Part shown: piece after piece, positions 1 to 11,745 of the stretch
Position numbering within the stretch: the stretch's first letter is position 1
How the letters are laid out: each line of letters starts with the position of its first letter
Source: Ursus arctos
Lineage: Eukaryota > Chordata > Mammalia > Carnivora > Ursidae
DNA length: 64,000 nucleotides
NCBI RefSeq assembly: GCF_023065955.2
Contig: NW_026623100.1
Span: 71,304,727 to 71,368,726, forward strand
Direction of reading: 5' to 3'
The notes under the pieces: generated by a model
What the model was told of the DNA's origin: nothing
Seen by the model: the letters and a program-made list of their open reading frames with translations, nothing else
The model's database searches: none
Position numbers and translations under genes: made by a program

Positions 1-1080
1 TTAAGTGAAGGTAACCCCTCCAGAGTTTTATGGAGCTCTGCAGTCATGTGAGCGCCATCAGTGATAAATATCACAATAGAGGTTGCAACGTGCCTGGTTT
101 TATTTTCCTGTGGATCCTTGAATACACTTTAACTCAAGTCACAGAATACATTTAATGACTGACCATGGAAAACCATGATCCTAGTGTGCACAAAAGCAAC
201 TTTAGTGAAAAAAGATGTAGAAATCTTATTTCTAGAAGAATAACCTATAATAACCCGTAACAATAACACCTGTAAACCAAATTTTCTTTTGTCTGGATTT
301 CGGAAAAGCAGCAGGCTAAACTCTACTAAAGTAGATACCAGGTTTTCTGTCTCCAGAGAGTTTTAATGCATTTATCTTTTGGGCCTCACTTCGAAGCCTT
401 GAGTGACCAGATTAAGGGCTCGAGATGCTGCTGGAATGGTGAGGGCCATAAAGTTCGGCGTCCAGCCCCCTTACCTCACTGATGAGGAATCTGAACGGCT
501 GAGTGGGAAAGGAATTCATCGCAGGGCCTTACCAAGCTCAGATAGGACTAGGACCCATGTTCACCAGCTGGGGTCTGCCAGCTCCTAGCTACTCCGGCAG
601 ACTGACAAGCATCGAAAATATTTCTAACTTAAAATGGGGGCAGCTTGGCCCGTGAGGAGTGGGGTTTCTGTTCCTTTCATTGGATCATCGAAGCACATCT
701 CCTGGAGCCTCATTTAGTCCACAGAGGTAACTGGTGGTGCCACGCACAGTGTCGGAAAAACACCACTTAATGACCGAGAGGTAGACGAAGGTAATGTTAG
801 TGCACTTAGGGCGTGCGGAGAAATAGTTCTGTCGTCTGAGGTTTCTAGGCTTACTTCCACCAATAATTAGATGTGTGAGTTTGCATAATTCTCGCAACAG
901 CGTGCATCTACATCTCTTCAACTTTAAAATAAGATCAAAAAAGATGATTGCAAAATGACCTTTTATGTGTATGTTAAGGAATTAGTCCAAGATTGGCTTC
1001 AGAGTTCTGATGAGTGACAAGATTTTCTAGTATCTGTTCCAATTTCTATCTAATGCTTATAAATGTGCCTGTCTCAGTTA
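1..1080. other. Unique DNA, no gene seen
   Basis: I see no convincing gene here. The longest open frames (61 and 78 codons) have no recognisable protein character. Two stretches, about 470-590 and 830-945, have a weak MIR-like feel: a 'gatgaggaatctga' block on one strand and a 'gtgtgagtttgc...aactttaaaataa' block on the other. Both are too decayed to call. Confidence 0.5.
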
Positions 1081-1084
1081 GGCC

Positions 1085-1556
1085 TTCCAGTGGAACAAAC
1101 CAGCCCAAAACTTAGAGACTTAAAGCAACAGCCATTAATTTAACTGGTGGTCCCATGGGCTAGTGATTTGGGCTGGGCTCACTCGTATACATGCAGGATG
1201 ATTCTGCTTCTGGGGGTTAACTGGCCATTGGTTGTTGCAGTGATGGAGGCATCTGGGCACATGGTTTCTCCTGTAGGCTAGCCTGGGCTTGTTCTTAGGG
1301 TGGTTGCAGGTTCTAAGAGACAAAGTAGAAGTAATCAAGGTCTCTTGAGGCCTAAACTGGGAGCTGGCACCCCAGTTAGTTCCATAGCATTGTATGGCCA
1401 AGTCATACGACCCAGCAGATTTATGGAGGAGGGGAAATAACCTCTATCCTTCATTGGGAGGAATTACAAAGTCACAGTGTAACATCAAAATGACGTGGAC
1501 ACAGAGATGAATGGAGGATTTTAGCTATTTTTGCAGCCTACCATTGTGCCTAACTC
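1085..1556 (-). mobile_element. Old LTR-type repeat, antisense (MaLR-like)
   Basis: The plus strand reads in the style of the antisense of an ancient mammalian LTR. It starts with an 'aacaaaccagcccaaaacttagagacttaaagcaac' type block (split here by substitutions), has a 'gtaggctagcctgggct' block and 'ttgaggcctaaactgggagc' in the middle, and ends with 'gggaggaattacaaagtcac' followed by 'tttttgcagcctacca'. This order matches my memory of ancient mammalian LTR consensuses. The exact family is not certain and no target duplication was found. It carries no coding potential. Confidence 0.5.
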
Positions 1557-1624
1557 TTATTATTTAGAACACTATGTGCTCCTTGAATCAGCAGTGCTGA
1601 GACTTTCAGATTTCATGAACCAGT

Positions 1625-1664
1625 AAATAAAGCAAAATAAAATAAATAAAATAAAATAAAATAG
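1625..1664. repeat. (AAAAT)n-like simple repeat
   Basis: An A-rich run of AAAAT and AAAT units. No adjacent SINE or L1 body was recognised, so it looks like a free-standing simple repeat. Confidence 0.8.
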
Positions 1665-1924
1665 AGAAGTCTAAGGAATCCACATAAGTATTAAAAAATG
1701 GGCAAATTTTGGTTGTAATAAGTAAGAACAGTTAAAACCAAAGGCCGAGCATCCTCTATCCCCATTATACATATAATATCAAGGACTTCATGAATCTCTA
1801 ACTCTAATGGCATAACATTGAGGCTCGCTGCCTGGCTTTAGTCTTACCTGGACAGCTGGTAGGAGGAATTGGCCCTCAGAGAATTTGGTTCCTACCTCGG
1901 TACTGCAGGCAGCAGCTGGGAATC

Positions 1925-2105
1925 CTTGATTAAACCATTTACTTGGCCGAACTTGTGTTTTCTCATCTGTAAAATGAGACAGTCACAACACTTTTTTCAT
2001 TGTATTTTTGTGAGTATTAAATGAAATAACATATGTAAAATGCTTGACCCTCTGCCAGACTCATAGTAACTGCTCAACATAAGACGTTGATTATTGGATG
2101 GTTGA
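1925..2105 (+). mobile_element. MIR SINE fragment
   Basis: The hallmarks of the MIR 3' half are present in order: 'tttctcatctgtaaaatgaga', then 'gtgagtattaaatgaaataa', then a decayed 'tgccagactcatagtaactgctcaa' block. The tRNA-related 5' part is too diverged to delimit. MIR is an ancient tRNA-derived SINE shared by mammals. Confidence 0.75.
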
Positions 2106-2110
2106 TTTGG

Positions 2111-4465
2111 TTTTTAAAAAATGTTATTGATTTTTTACATACACCCCTTCCCATTGCTAGGTTGAGTAGGAAATGCCACAGATTTCTTTTTGTTTTAACT
2201 CTGGTTGGATTGTATTAGGAAAAGCACAAAAATAAAATAGATATGAAATTCTAGCCACATTTCATGAAAATGCAAACAATTAGCTATAATGGCATACCTT
2301 TCTCACAGATATTCAACTAATAACAGTACCTACGTAGTTTAATCATCATTTTGTGGATAGCACTTCCCAATCATGTGTGTTTTATCTTGGGATAAATAGT
2401 TTCCCAGGGCCTGTCTGATACCCTAGGAAGTTTTGCAGGAAGTGATTTACTAGTCTTTCTTTTGCTACCAGCTTTTGTGACCACTAACTACCCCACTAAC
2501 TAATATGTAAAGAAGCACTTATATCTTCTTGAAGAAAAGACTCCCATTTACCCCTTTCAGTATACTGATCTTATTCTTACAATTATCTCAGGAAAAAGAG
2601 ATGAAAAAACATAGCAGAATAATGTGATGACCTCGGTTTGTGTGAAGCCACTGTTGAAGGGAAGGGGTAGGAAACAGTTTTGTGTAATCCCTCCTACCAG
2701 CTGTTTCTGAAGCTCTACCTTTTTTTATTCATAATTTTCATCGAACGGTCCCTTAGCAGCTATTATTAAGATGAGATTACATGCAGAACAGCTTCTTGGT
2801 TGCACATTAGAGTTATAAAAATTTCAATATGCTAGAACTAACCAGGCTTTAAGACTAAGACAAAATGATTTTTCAACAAGTCTATTTACATCATAACCTG
2901 TCACCAACTTTTTTTTCCCACAGCTCTTCCTATCCAGTTGGCTTCCCCAGTCTATATTTGTGTGGTTTCCATTTAGGTAGAGAGAAAACAACGAATGTCA
3001 TTGCTTGTCCCTGTTACACTTGGTCATCGTGGGGCTTTATTTACACTGGTGACTTAACATGGTACCTTTCTCCACACTGGTGGGACTGGTTCTCCTCACC
3101 TCTGTAGTCCCCCCCACCCCCCCATTCTTAATCCTGTGATGTGCCAGATGGGTCCACAACCCAGAGAAGGTTTCTGAAGCAACGGAAGAGTTAATTCTTT
3201 TTGTAGCTCTCTTACTGTTTTCTTAGCATCCCTAAAGATGTAATTCTTGCCAAAAAATAATCTCAAACTTTGCTCAAGCCAAAGGAACCGCCTCAGCAGC
3301 TTTCTTAATTCTGTCAGTGTTCATGAATCCTTCTTACTCCTCCATACATACCTTTATACCTTCGTGTTGAAAACCGCTGTATGAGCGTCTGTGCACACAT
3401 GTGTCCTTGCGTTCTTACTTTCTTTTGAGGTCTGGTGTCCCAGGTTGTTATTCAAAGTGATTGCTAATGTGATTTCTGTACCCCCCATGCATCTGGAAAG
3501 ATGACATAAAAGTAGAACAGTTGATAAACCTGAGAAAAACAAAGGGAAGGAGGATGTTATGAATAATAGCAATAAAATTAGCTTCTCTACATTAAACTGT
3601 TAATTTCCTGAACTTCATTTTAAAAGCCTTAGATTGGGAGCTTGAAAATTTACCACTCAGCACCTCTATCTCGCTCTCTCTACTGGATTGAGAGAAACCT
3701 GTGGATTATAGCAATCCTATATGTCTGACCCTTCATTTGGATTGTTAAGCTTTCTTTGGCAAGCATAATTTGGTACCATTTTATTTTTTCACTTTACTCA
3801 GAAAGATAAATACCTTTGTGATGAGGTGGCATGCAAATCCCTTGCCATAAAGCAAACCAACCTTAAATACTATTCTCTTTGAAATGGAACCAACCTCCAT
3901 AGAATAGAAGGGAGGCCATAAGCAAACAAAAATGCCTCCCTGAAACAGAACCCAGAATCTAAAACCAGTCATTCTCTTGAGGGTTGAAAATGTTTCCCTT
4001 CAAATGAAATTAGACTTGCATTTCTACCATTATGGTTTTAGCAATGGAAATTTGATAAGGATGGCTATTTCTCTGTTTCCAGCTGGTCCAGAAGATCTGG
4101 ATGCTTCCCCAGCAAGCTGCCCACATTGCTGTGCAGCAACTGTCTAATAAAGTTAGGTACATTTCTTCTGGTGACACTAATGATGGCTTGTTCAGACTAA
4201 ATCTGCACATCTCCTAAGGTTCAACAGCACAACTCTAGATAGGTACAGATATAGGCTTTAAAGTCAAAGTGTTTACATGTATGAGATAACTGACAACTTT
4301 TGAAATACACATCCAGAGTCGTGGGTACAATCTGCTAGGAAGAAACAATGAAGAGCTCTTTAGGTAGAGCAACAGGCTGGCAAAGGTACAGGTTACGTCG
4401 AGTGCCAGTGAAGGGTTCTCAGGACTGCATTGAGTATTCACGTAGAGAAAGAGGAGGTTGGATGG
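2111..4465. other. Unique DNA, no gene seen
   Basis: About 2.3 kb with no recognised gene, RNA or repeat. Open frames of 63-80 codons occur on both strands but lack recognisable motifs and overlap each other. A short C-rich run lies near 3108-3122. Confidence 0.5.
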
Positions 4466-5032
4466 ATGCAGTAGACAGCTTCTGGCATGGCTCCCAGTGA
4501 TTCCTGCCTCCTGGTATTTGTGCCCTCCCCTTGAAGCTAGGCTGGATCTGGTGACTTGCTTTTAACAAATAGAATATGGCAAAAGTGGTGGGATGTCATG
4601 TTTATGATTAGGTTATAAAGACTATGACTTGCTTCTTGCTAGCCCTCTCTCTGTGGCTCCTCTAGTACTCTTGCTCTGATGAAACAAGCTTCCATGTCAT
4701 GACCTGTCCTATGGAAGGGACCATAAGATTAGGAAGTGAGGGCAACCTCTGGCCAACAGCCAACAAATAACTTGAGTCCCTCATTGCAGTAGTGACAAGC
4801 AACTAAATTCTACCGACAACTGCACAAAGGAACTGGGAAGCAGATCCCTCCCCAGGCAGGCCTTCGGATGAGACTGCAGTCTTGGCGAAGACCTTGATTG
4901 CAGCCTGTGGGAGACTCTGAAATGGGGAACCCTGTACACACTGTGCCCAGATTTCTGGCCCACAGGAGCTGTGTGAGCGTAATCGTAGTTTAAGCCTCTG
5001 AGTTTTGGTAAAATTTACTATGTAGAAATGGA
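4466..5032 (+). mobile_element. Old MaLR-type LTR (MLT1-like), sense
   Basis: The last 250 bases follow the 3' part of MLT1-class LTRs as I remember them: 'ctggccaacagccaacaa', 'actaaattctaccgacaac', 'gaagcagatccctcccc', 'ccttgattgcagcctgtg', and a terminal block with 'taagcctctgagttttgg'. The 5' half is more decayed. MLT1 LTRs belong to the non-autonomous ERVL-MaLR retrotransposons of mammals. It abuts the next LTR directly, so the exact end is uncertain by a few bases. Confidence 0.6.
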
Positions 5033-5073
5033 TGTTATATCAGTCAGGGTTCTCCAGAGAAACCATATGGGGG

Positions 5074-5121
<48 letters not shown>

Positions 5122-5476
5122 ATATATTTTCATGAAGAAAGAGTAGAGGAGGGGGGGGGGATAGAGGAGGGAGAGGGAGAGAGAGATCATAAGGAATTGG
5201 TTTGTGAGGTTATGGAGACTAATAGTCCATCTTCATTGTGGACCAGCTGGAGGCGACCCAAGAGAACCATTGATGTGGAATAAGTCCAAAGGCAGTTTGC
5301 TGGAAAATTCCCTCTTGTCTGGGGAGGCTGATATGTTTGTTCTGTTCATGTCTTCCAATGATTGGATGAGGCCTACCTCTAAGACAGAGAATAACATGCT
5401 AACTCGAAGTTTACTGATTTAAGTGATAATTTCATTCAAAAGCACCCTCTAAGTTGACATAAAATTAACTGTTACA
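5033..5476 (-). mobile_element. LTR-type repeat, antisense, with internal microsatellite
   Basis: It starts with 'tgttatatcagtcagggttctccagagaaac' (split by context) and ends with 'gttgacataaaattaactgttaca'. These are the reverse complement of an LTR running from TGT(..)TTAATTTTATG to CCCTGA(..)ACA. Internal landmarks are 'aaggaattggtttgtgaggttatggag' and 'gattggatgaggcctacc'. The same family recurs at 22558-22993 and, in sense, at 53111-53614. The last copy has a 5-bp duplication, which is why I call the family an LTR (ERVL/MaLR type). A long CA run lies near its left end. Confidence 0.6.
5076..5119. repeat. (CA)n microsatellite
   Basis: Twenty-two perfect CA units inside the LTR repeat, followed about 30 bases later by a 10-12 base G run and a GA-rich stretch. 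Confidence 0.95.
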
Positions 5477-5937
5477 GATATGAAGTCACACCTTAAAGAT
5501 GCCTTTCTGAGAAGCTGGAATTCAGTAATAGCCTGAGCAAGAGAGAGCACATTTCAGCTCTTCAGCAGGCTGTGGTATGAAAGAAACAGCATTTTGGGAA
5601 GGTAAATCTGACAGCGTTGGGTGACACTTATAAAGTTAGTTATATCTCAGCTCTCAAGCCACGGTAGATGATTCTGGGGACTTGGAGCAGGTACGTGTAC
5701 ATTTTAACCAACTGTTGGAGAACAAATACCCATGTGGTGGCCACAGAGATTACAAAAGAGCACAACACTAGCATCCCTGAAATCCCCACGTGGCCCCACC
5801 TGATTGAAACTCCCTATCCTCCATGAGTTTTTAGAATATATTCCATAATCAAAGAAATTTGGAAAATTTATAATTATGGATATCAGTGGAACACAGAATG
5901 CATACTGATTGTTTTAGGTGTATAAAGATTTCTCTTC
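5477..5937. other. Unique DNA, no gene seen
   Basis: Nothing recognised. It ends with the left copy of the target duplication of the neighbouring L1. Confidence 0.5.
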
Positions 5938-6879
5938 TCAACTAGATATATTCTTTTTTTTTTAATGTTTTTTTATTATATTATGTTAGTCACCATACAG
6001 TACATCCCTGGTTTTTGATGTAAAGTTCGATGATTCATTAGTTGTGTATAACACCCAGTGCACCATGCAATACGTGCCCTCCTTACTACCCATCACCAGC
6101 CTAGACCATTCTCCCACCCCTCCCCTCTGAAGCCCTCAGTTTGTTTCTCAGAGTCCATAGTCTCTCATGCTTCATTCCCCCTTCTGATTACCCCCCTTTC
6201 TTTATCCCTTTCTTCCCCTACCAATCTTCCTAGTTCCTATGTTCCATAGATGAGAGAAACCATATGATAATTGTCTTTCTCTGCATGACTTATTTCACTT
6301 AGCGTTATCTCCTCCAGTGTTGTCCATGTTGCAGCAAATGTTGAAAAATCTTTTTTTCTGATAGCTGAGTAATATTCCATTGTATATATGGACCACAACT
6401 TCTTAATCCAGTCATCTGTTGAAGGGCATCTCGGCTCCTTCCACGATTTGGCTATTGTGGACAATGCTGCTATGAACATTGGGGTGCATCTGGCCCTTCT
6501 CTTCACTACATCTGTATCTTTGGGGTAAATACCCAGTAGTGCAATGGCTGGATCATAGGGTAGCTCAATTTTTAACTTTTTAAGGGACCTCCACACTGTT
6601 TTCCAGAGTGGCTGTACCAACTGGCATTCCCACCAACAATGTAGGAGGGATCCCCTTTCTCCACATCCTCTCCAGCAATTGTTGTTTCTTGCCTTGTCAA
6701 TTTTTGCCATTCTAACTGGCGTAAGGTGGTATCTCAAGGTGGTTTTGATTTGAATTTCCCTGATGGCTAATGATTTTGAACATTTTTTCATGTGTCTGCT
6801 AGCCATTTATATGTCATCATTGGAAAAGTGTCTGTTCATATCTTCTGCCCATTCTATGATTTTCAACTAGATATATTCT
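5938..6879 (-). mobile_element. Recent 5'-truncated L1 with 17-bp target duplication
   Basis: The L1 body (5955-6862) is in minus orientation: a poly-T run at the left is its A tail, followed leftward-to-rightward by about 280 bases of 3' UTR and the C-terminal part of ORF2. The perfect duplication 'tcaactagatatattct' flanks it at 5938-5954 and 6863-6879. The element is truncated at its 5' end, inside ORF2. A near-identical 3' part occurs at 26722-27640, confirming family membership. The intact duplication and the still-open 189-codon frame point to a fairly recent carnivore-lineage insertion. Confidence 0.93.
6237..6806 (-). pseudogene. L1 ORF2 C-terminal fragment
   Basis: This 189-codon frame is the C-terminal end of the L1 ORF2 protein, downstream of the reverse transcriptase. 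Recognisable blocks are '[20 protein letters not shown]', the cysteine-rich region '[18 protein letters not shown]', '[15 protein letters not shown]', '[20 protein letters not shown]' and the end 'MVSLIYGT' before TAG. Full ORF2 is about 1270 residues with endonuclease and reverse transcriptase domains; both are missing here because of 5' truncation. It has no promoter of its own and is a dead fragment. Confidence 0.93.
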
Positions 6880-7307
6880 AAGAGCAAGTGTCTTGTCTCA
6901 TATTCCTCCTGGGGACTTGGAGCTTTCAAGCACAGGCATGACCGCCTCACAGAAGCCATGTTGGTATTCACTCTTGGTTAGTTGGCAACTGGGTTATGGG
7001 AGCAGTCTCTCAAATCTCAGAATTGTCAGGAGTTAAGATGTTTTGGTGATAAAATACATGTACTGCTGTATTTTATCCCTCAAACCCTTTGGTCTTTAGG
7101 GGAAATTTATCTACCTGTAAGAAAGAGATGGGTGTAGCCAGCCTAGGCTATGTTTTGTGTAGACACAGTTGAAATGACTGGGGCTCTGAGCCTTTTACAA
7201 CTGCTTAAAGATAGCCGCTGGTTTTCAATGCTCAAAACTCAGGATCTAGGTTTGTAGCTATGTTATGAAGGTTAACAGGCATCTTAATCAGAGTTTACTT
7301 TAATTAG

Positions 7308-7347
<40 letters not shown>

Positions 7348-8994
7348 GTGGGGAGGGAGAGAAAGAGAGAGATTCAAAGATCAGAGCCAGCTTTGAAGGT
7401 CATACAAGTGCCATGGAAGCCCACTGTCCTGCCTGTAGTATTTTACCAGGTGACAAAACTTCTAGGCTCTGTGGAAAATATATTCTGAATTTCTTCTATA
7501 AATTTTAAGTGGTCGTTTCATTGTGGCCTGCTGGCACTAGGATTTGGTCTGTCAAGGGTATAATAAAAATGGGCATAATGCTTTGAAATGCCAAGAAAAA
7601 CAAATGCTAAACAGGAGCCTGAGCAGGCTAAAATATGCAAACAAGACAAGGGCTCCTACCCAACAGCAGGATGGGAAGTTTGGGGTGTGCAGGAAAGGGG
7701 GGGGCGCTGTGGTGTGGAGTGAACCATAGGATTGCAGCATGCATGGTGAGAACACTTGCACGTCAGGCAGTGGGGCCCTTGATGCATGTGTCCAGCTCAG
7801 GTTTAGTTGAGATTAATGTGCTTTGATGACCAGTCTTATCCTAAAGTTTCCAAGAAGAATCAGATTCTGATGCCAAGTTGCCTCAAAACAGATGGGCAAG
7901 ACTTTTCCATGGGGAAAGAGCACCAAGGTGAAATGCCACATGTCAGGAGAAGGGATTTCAAACTTAATTCGCAACAGGCAGAAACAATGTAGAATAAACT
8001 GGACTTCAGAAATTTCTGGTGTGAACATTGAGAAGGACCCCAAAACTTGGTTTTTAGAAAAATTGTTCTCTCCCACTGTCCTCTTAGGCTTCCCAAGTTC
8101 ACCTGTTGTGAAATGCTAGCATTTGTTGCTGGAAAAGGACACCAAATGATATTTTCATCCTCTGTAAAAAAATCTCTGTTTTCATGAATTCAGTATGAGA
8201 CCAAATATGTCATCACTTTTGCTCAGTGTTACAAAAGGGGGAATTTTTCAGCTGTCTTTATTGGAACAGAGCATGTTTTTACACTACTTCATGTCAGTGT
8301 CTCCCATTTTAAGCTCTGTTTTTATTGGACACTTTGGATTTTTTCAGCCCAAATTGCACATATCGAAAACCCACTAGATTGTAGGCCAGATGATTGGGCC
8401 AGAGAATAGCCACTTATTCCCAGATTTATGTCAAGACTGATTGAAGTAAAGATCCAAATATTCCACCTGCATGATCTCGTCTTAACTCCCCGGAAACTCT
8501 GCTCTTTCCCAAGATGGTATGTGTTGGTTATAGCTATAGGCCCTTTTTTGACTAAGTCTAAATTTGTGTTATTCAGAACTTCAAAAAACTGTGTATCTTA
8601 CAGAGCCCCTAATATGTGTGGATTACCACCACTGAGGCTGCCCACATGTCCTGTGGGTGGGAACTGGGAGAAGGAAAGAGTAAGGGTCATACCTGCTTGG
8701 GGGGGTTGCAAAATAGATGGAAAGCACTAAAGGTATCTTTCTATAGATGTTTGGAAAGAAACAATGTCAGAAATGTTGCTAGGACAAATGAGTAACCGGC
8801 AAAATACAAAATGGAAATAAATTCCACATTTGGTCTAATCTCACTAAAATAATTGCAGATATATTAATGAATTAGATGTAATACATAAATCATATAAGTC
8901 TTCCCTACTATGGGATTCATAACTCATAAGTATTCATAATTAATAACTATTATTTTGAATTCTTAAGTATTATTATACACTTGTTAAAGGTAAG
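6880..8994. other. Unique DNA with one microsatellite, no gene seen
   Basis: About 2.1 kb without a recognised gene. Many overlapping open frames of 60-100 codons on both strands have no family resemblance, and the overlap in several frames argues against coding. A (TG)n run lies at 7308-7345. Confidence 0.5.
7308..7345. repeat. (TG)n microsatellite
   Basis: Nineteen TG units followed by a short GA-rich stretch. It lies outside any repeat I can name. Confidence 0.95.
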
Positions 8995-9245
8995 TGTGGT
9001 ACAATGAAAAGAACACCGGTCTTAGCTTCAGAAAATATGGATTTCAATCTAATTTTACTATTAGCTGTGTGATCTTGGGCAAGTGACTTAACTCCTCTGT
9101 GTTTCAGTTTCCTTAGCAGTACAGTGGAGATAACAATAGTCATCCTACAGTCTTTGATACAATGGCTAAATGATACAAAATATGAGAAGCATTTAGTGCT
9201 ATGCCAGGCATACAGAAGGCACCTAATAAATAATTATTATAAGAA
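8995..9245 (+). mobile_element. MIR SINE, nearly full length
   Basis: A well-preserved MIR. In order it has a 5' block 'tggtacaatgaaaagaacac', the core 'attagctgtgtgatcttggg' with 'caagtgacttaactcctctg', 'tttcagtttccttagcag', and the 3' end 'gctatgccaggcatacagaa' with 'ggcacctaataaataatt'. The order and spacing match the consensus over about 250 bases, so this is one of the best MIR copies in the window. Confidence 0.9.
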
Positions 9246-10612
9246 GGAACAAAAACATGATCTTGGCATTTGTATAGGAAGTCTGTATGTGCTATGCACA
9301 CGTAAATGGGAAAAGAACAGATCTGAAAGAGGCATATTAGGGCTGGGAATGTAGGTGCACTGATGACTAAGGGTAAACAGGGTGCTGGACTTCTCAGAAT
9401 GACTGTAGCTTTTGAGGGTAGAGATTATCCACTGCCCTATGTGTCTTCTTATCCTTATGAGCTGTTCGTCCATCCCAATCCCCGTTGTGATAAACAGATG
9501 AATCACCTGCCTCTTTGGACAGGAGACTTCCAATGCCAACACATAACTGAGTTCAAGCAAAATGACTTTTTAACTGGGTTGGAGTCAGTTGTTTTGAAAG
9601 CGTTCCTAAGGGAATCCCTGGACCTAGGCTAAGGGAAGGTGTAAAGTGGTGTGGAAGTGATGGTCAGCCATGGTAACTTCTATTTGCCTCCGTTAGCAAA
9701 CTTCCTCACCTGCTGCGGACAGCGCAGTGCCAGGAGCGCCTTTGTCATGGAAGACGGAGGCTCAGGATGTCGGAGGACAGTCGCAATCACTCTGCCTTGC
9801 ATTGTGAGCTCAAGCTGGTATTTAAGAGCAGAGGCTCTGCCTGATGAGATACTCCATTGTCAGCAGGTGCTTCTTTTCTTAGTCCTGCCCTACCCACTTT
9901 TCCATTTGGGGGGTTCGATACTTCTTCATTTTGCTTTGGTTCTCTAGAGTTTATTCAACAGATCCTTACTGAGCACGTGCCATGTGCGACACCTACTGCT
10001 GTGACTGAGGGAAATCCATCAAGGGCTCATTCCTGCGACCAGTTCTCACATACAGTGCTCCTTCCATTGACCATTTTGCCACTTTCTTTAAAGGTGAATT
10101 AAACTTACCAATCTTTATTAAGTGACTAGCTTGTGGACTGCTCTGCTATGAGCATGGTAGAAGATAAAGGGGAGGCACAGAATGGACCTCATGGTTTCAT
10201 TCCAGACTTTTGGTCCCTTCCTGAGCCAGCTTGGTGGAAAAGTTTTCTATGGGGCAGTGTACTGGCAGAGGGACTGCTAAGGAGAGACGGGGGAAAGAAC
10301 AAGAGAGGAGGCAAAGGCACGGCCAGGCAAAAGATGCTGGCCATTGTTTCAGATGGGTAACAAGACTAAGAGTCAGGGTCAGGGGTTTGAAGCAGGAAGG
10401 TGATGAGCTGGAACTCCCTTTTATGTAACATTTGATGTATGCTCCAGGGGGATGTTGGGCAGGTGAATGGCAGAACATAATATATTCTACCTGTAAAATG
10501 TTAACTAACCTTATTTTAAGATAGTAATAGATACATTGTCCAGAAGTTATATTTTTACACTCATAATTACTAGATGATTTATGCAGACTAAAATTCTTAT
10601 AGAAATTTCATT
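9246..10612. other. Mostly unique DNA
   Basis: No gene recognised. A short stretch at about 9948-10000, 'tttattcaacagatccttac' followed by 'tgagcacgtgccatgtgcga', has the look of an L2/MIR tail. The 98- and 107-codon frames in this stretch overlap on opposite strands and have no motif. Confidence 0.45.
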
Positions 10613-10832
10613 TTATTTATTTTTTATTTCAATTTTAGTTAGTTAATGTATATGGTAAAATTGGTTTCAGGAGTAAAATTCAGTGATTCATCACTTATAT
10701 GAAACACCCAGTGCTCATTACAACAAGTGCCCTCCTTAATCCCCATCACCCATCTAGCCCATCCCCCACTCACCTCCTTCCATCAACCCTCAGTTTGTTC
10801 TCTGCAGTTAAGAGATTCTTATGGTTTTAATT
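10613..10832 (-). mobile_element. L1 3' end, antisense, older copy
   Basis: An A-tail remnant on the left ('ttttatttattttttattt') is followed by the carnivore L1 3' UTR in reverse: 'cagtgattcatcacttatat', 'acacccagtgctcattacaa', 'gccctccttaatccccatca' and 'ccctcagtttgttctctgca'. It is more diverged than the copies at 5938, 26710 and 51935, and no clear target duplication was found. Confidence 0.85.
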
Positions 10833-10835
10833 TTA

Positions 10836-11639
10836 GAAAGGGCATAGATTCCTCATTGTTCCAGACTTGAGGGAAGTCCTTCTGGGGGAAGATTCAATTA
10901 GTGCTCGGTCTCGAAGAAGGAGTGAATCCTGGGAATCAGAGCAAGGTGAAGGAAGCTGACTGAGAGACAGCCCACTGTCACTCAGCACACCAGGCCCCTT
11001 TTTACTCACCTCTGCTTAAAGCTCCTTTGATCAGCACCCCAGGGACTACCTCTAAACACTTTCTGGAGCCCAGAGATGTGCTCTTCCCATCACTCCTGCC
11101 CTTCTAGTTCTTTTATAACAGGTAACACCTAAATCTTTCCCTACGTCTCAGATCCTTCTCCTGCAGCCCCAACACACACCTGCTGCTTTCTATGGGCTTT
11201 GTTCTTCCAGATGGCCTACCAAATGGAAACATCATCTAGTAAGCCTCTTCAACCCACAATTCCTAATCTTTCATTCAGAAAGCACAGGCACAATTTCGTC
11301 ATTGGGTACCGAATGTTTGTCTGGGCTTGCGCTGGTGCTGTACCACAGGTCCACAGGTGACAGATGCCCAGGTCACATGCTCGTATTTGATCTCTACGAT
11401 AGCGCCCAGATGCTAATAGCAGAGCAAGTGTTACGAGTGACATTTTAGCAAAGGGAGGAGTGAGTTGTAGGAAGCCTTGTATGAGTCACACAGCCCACTG
11501 AGGGCAAAACTAGGACAAAACACAGATCTCCTGACTCATGGTTTGATACTTCTTCTCTGCCATGTGGTCCTACCACCATTATCCCTCTTATAGGCAAACC
11601 TGACAGGAGGGACAGATCCTGCTATTGTGCTCATGTTTG
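10836..11639. other. Unique DNA, no gene seen
   Basis: No recognised gene. About 11480-11575 may contain a decayed antisense MIR ('gagtcacacagcccactga', 'acagatctcctgactcatgg'), but it is too weak for a separate entry. Confidence 0.45.
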
Positions 11640-11745
11640 AGGTGAATTAACGATTGGTGACCTGACATAACTTGCTCAAAGTAAAGTAAGTGGTAGAGGT
11701 GGGGCTTGAACTCAGGACAGAATGAGTGCAAAAACTATCCTGATA
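11640..11745 (-). mobile_element. MIR fragment, antisense
   Basis: Reads as reversed MIR core: 'cctgacataacttgctcaaa', 'agtaagtggtagaggtgggg', 'cttgaactcaggacagaatg'. These correspond to the usual 'aacttgcccaaggtcac...gtggcagagccgggattcgaac' part of the antisense MIR. Confidence 0.7.

Noticed and set aside
5032..5283. Open frame with a HTHTHT run
   Set aside because: It is a translated (CA)n microsatellite inside an LTR repeat.
10600..10840. Possible target duplication 'attcttat' around the L1 3' end at 10613-10832
   Set aside because: The right-hand copy is part of the L1 3' UTR itself, so it is not evidence of a duplication.
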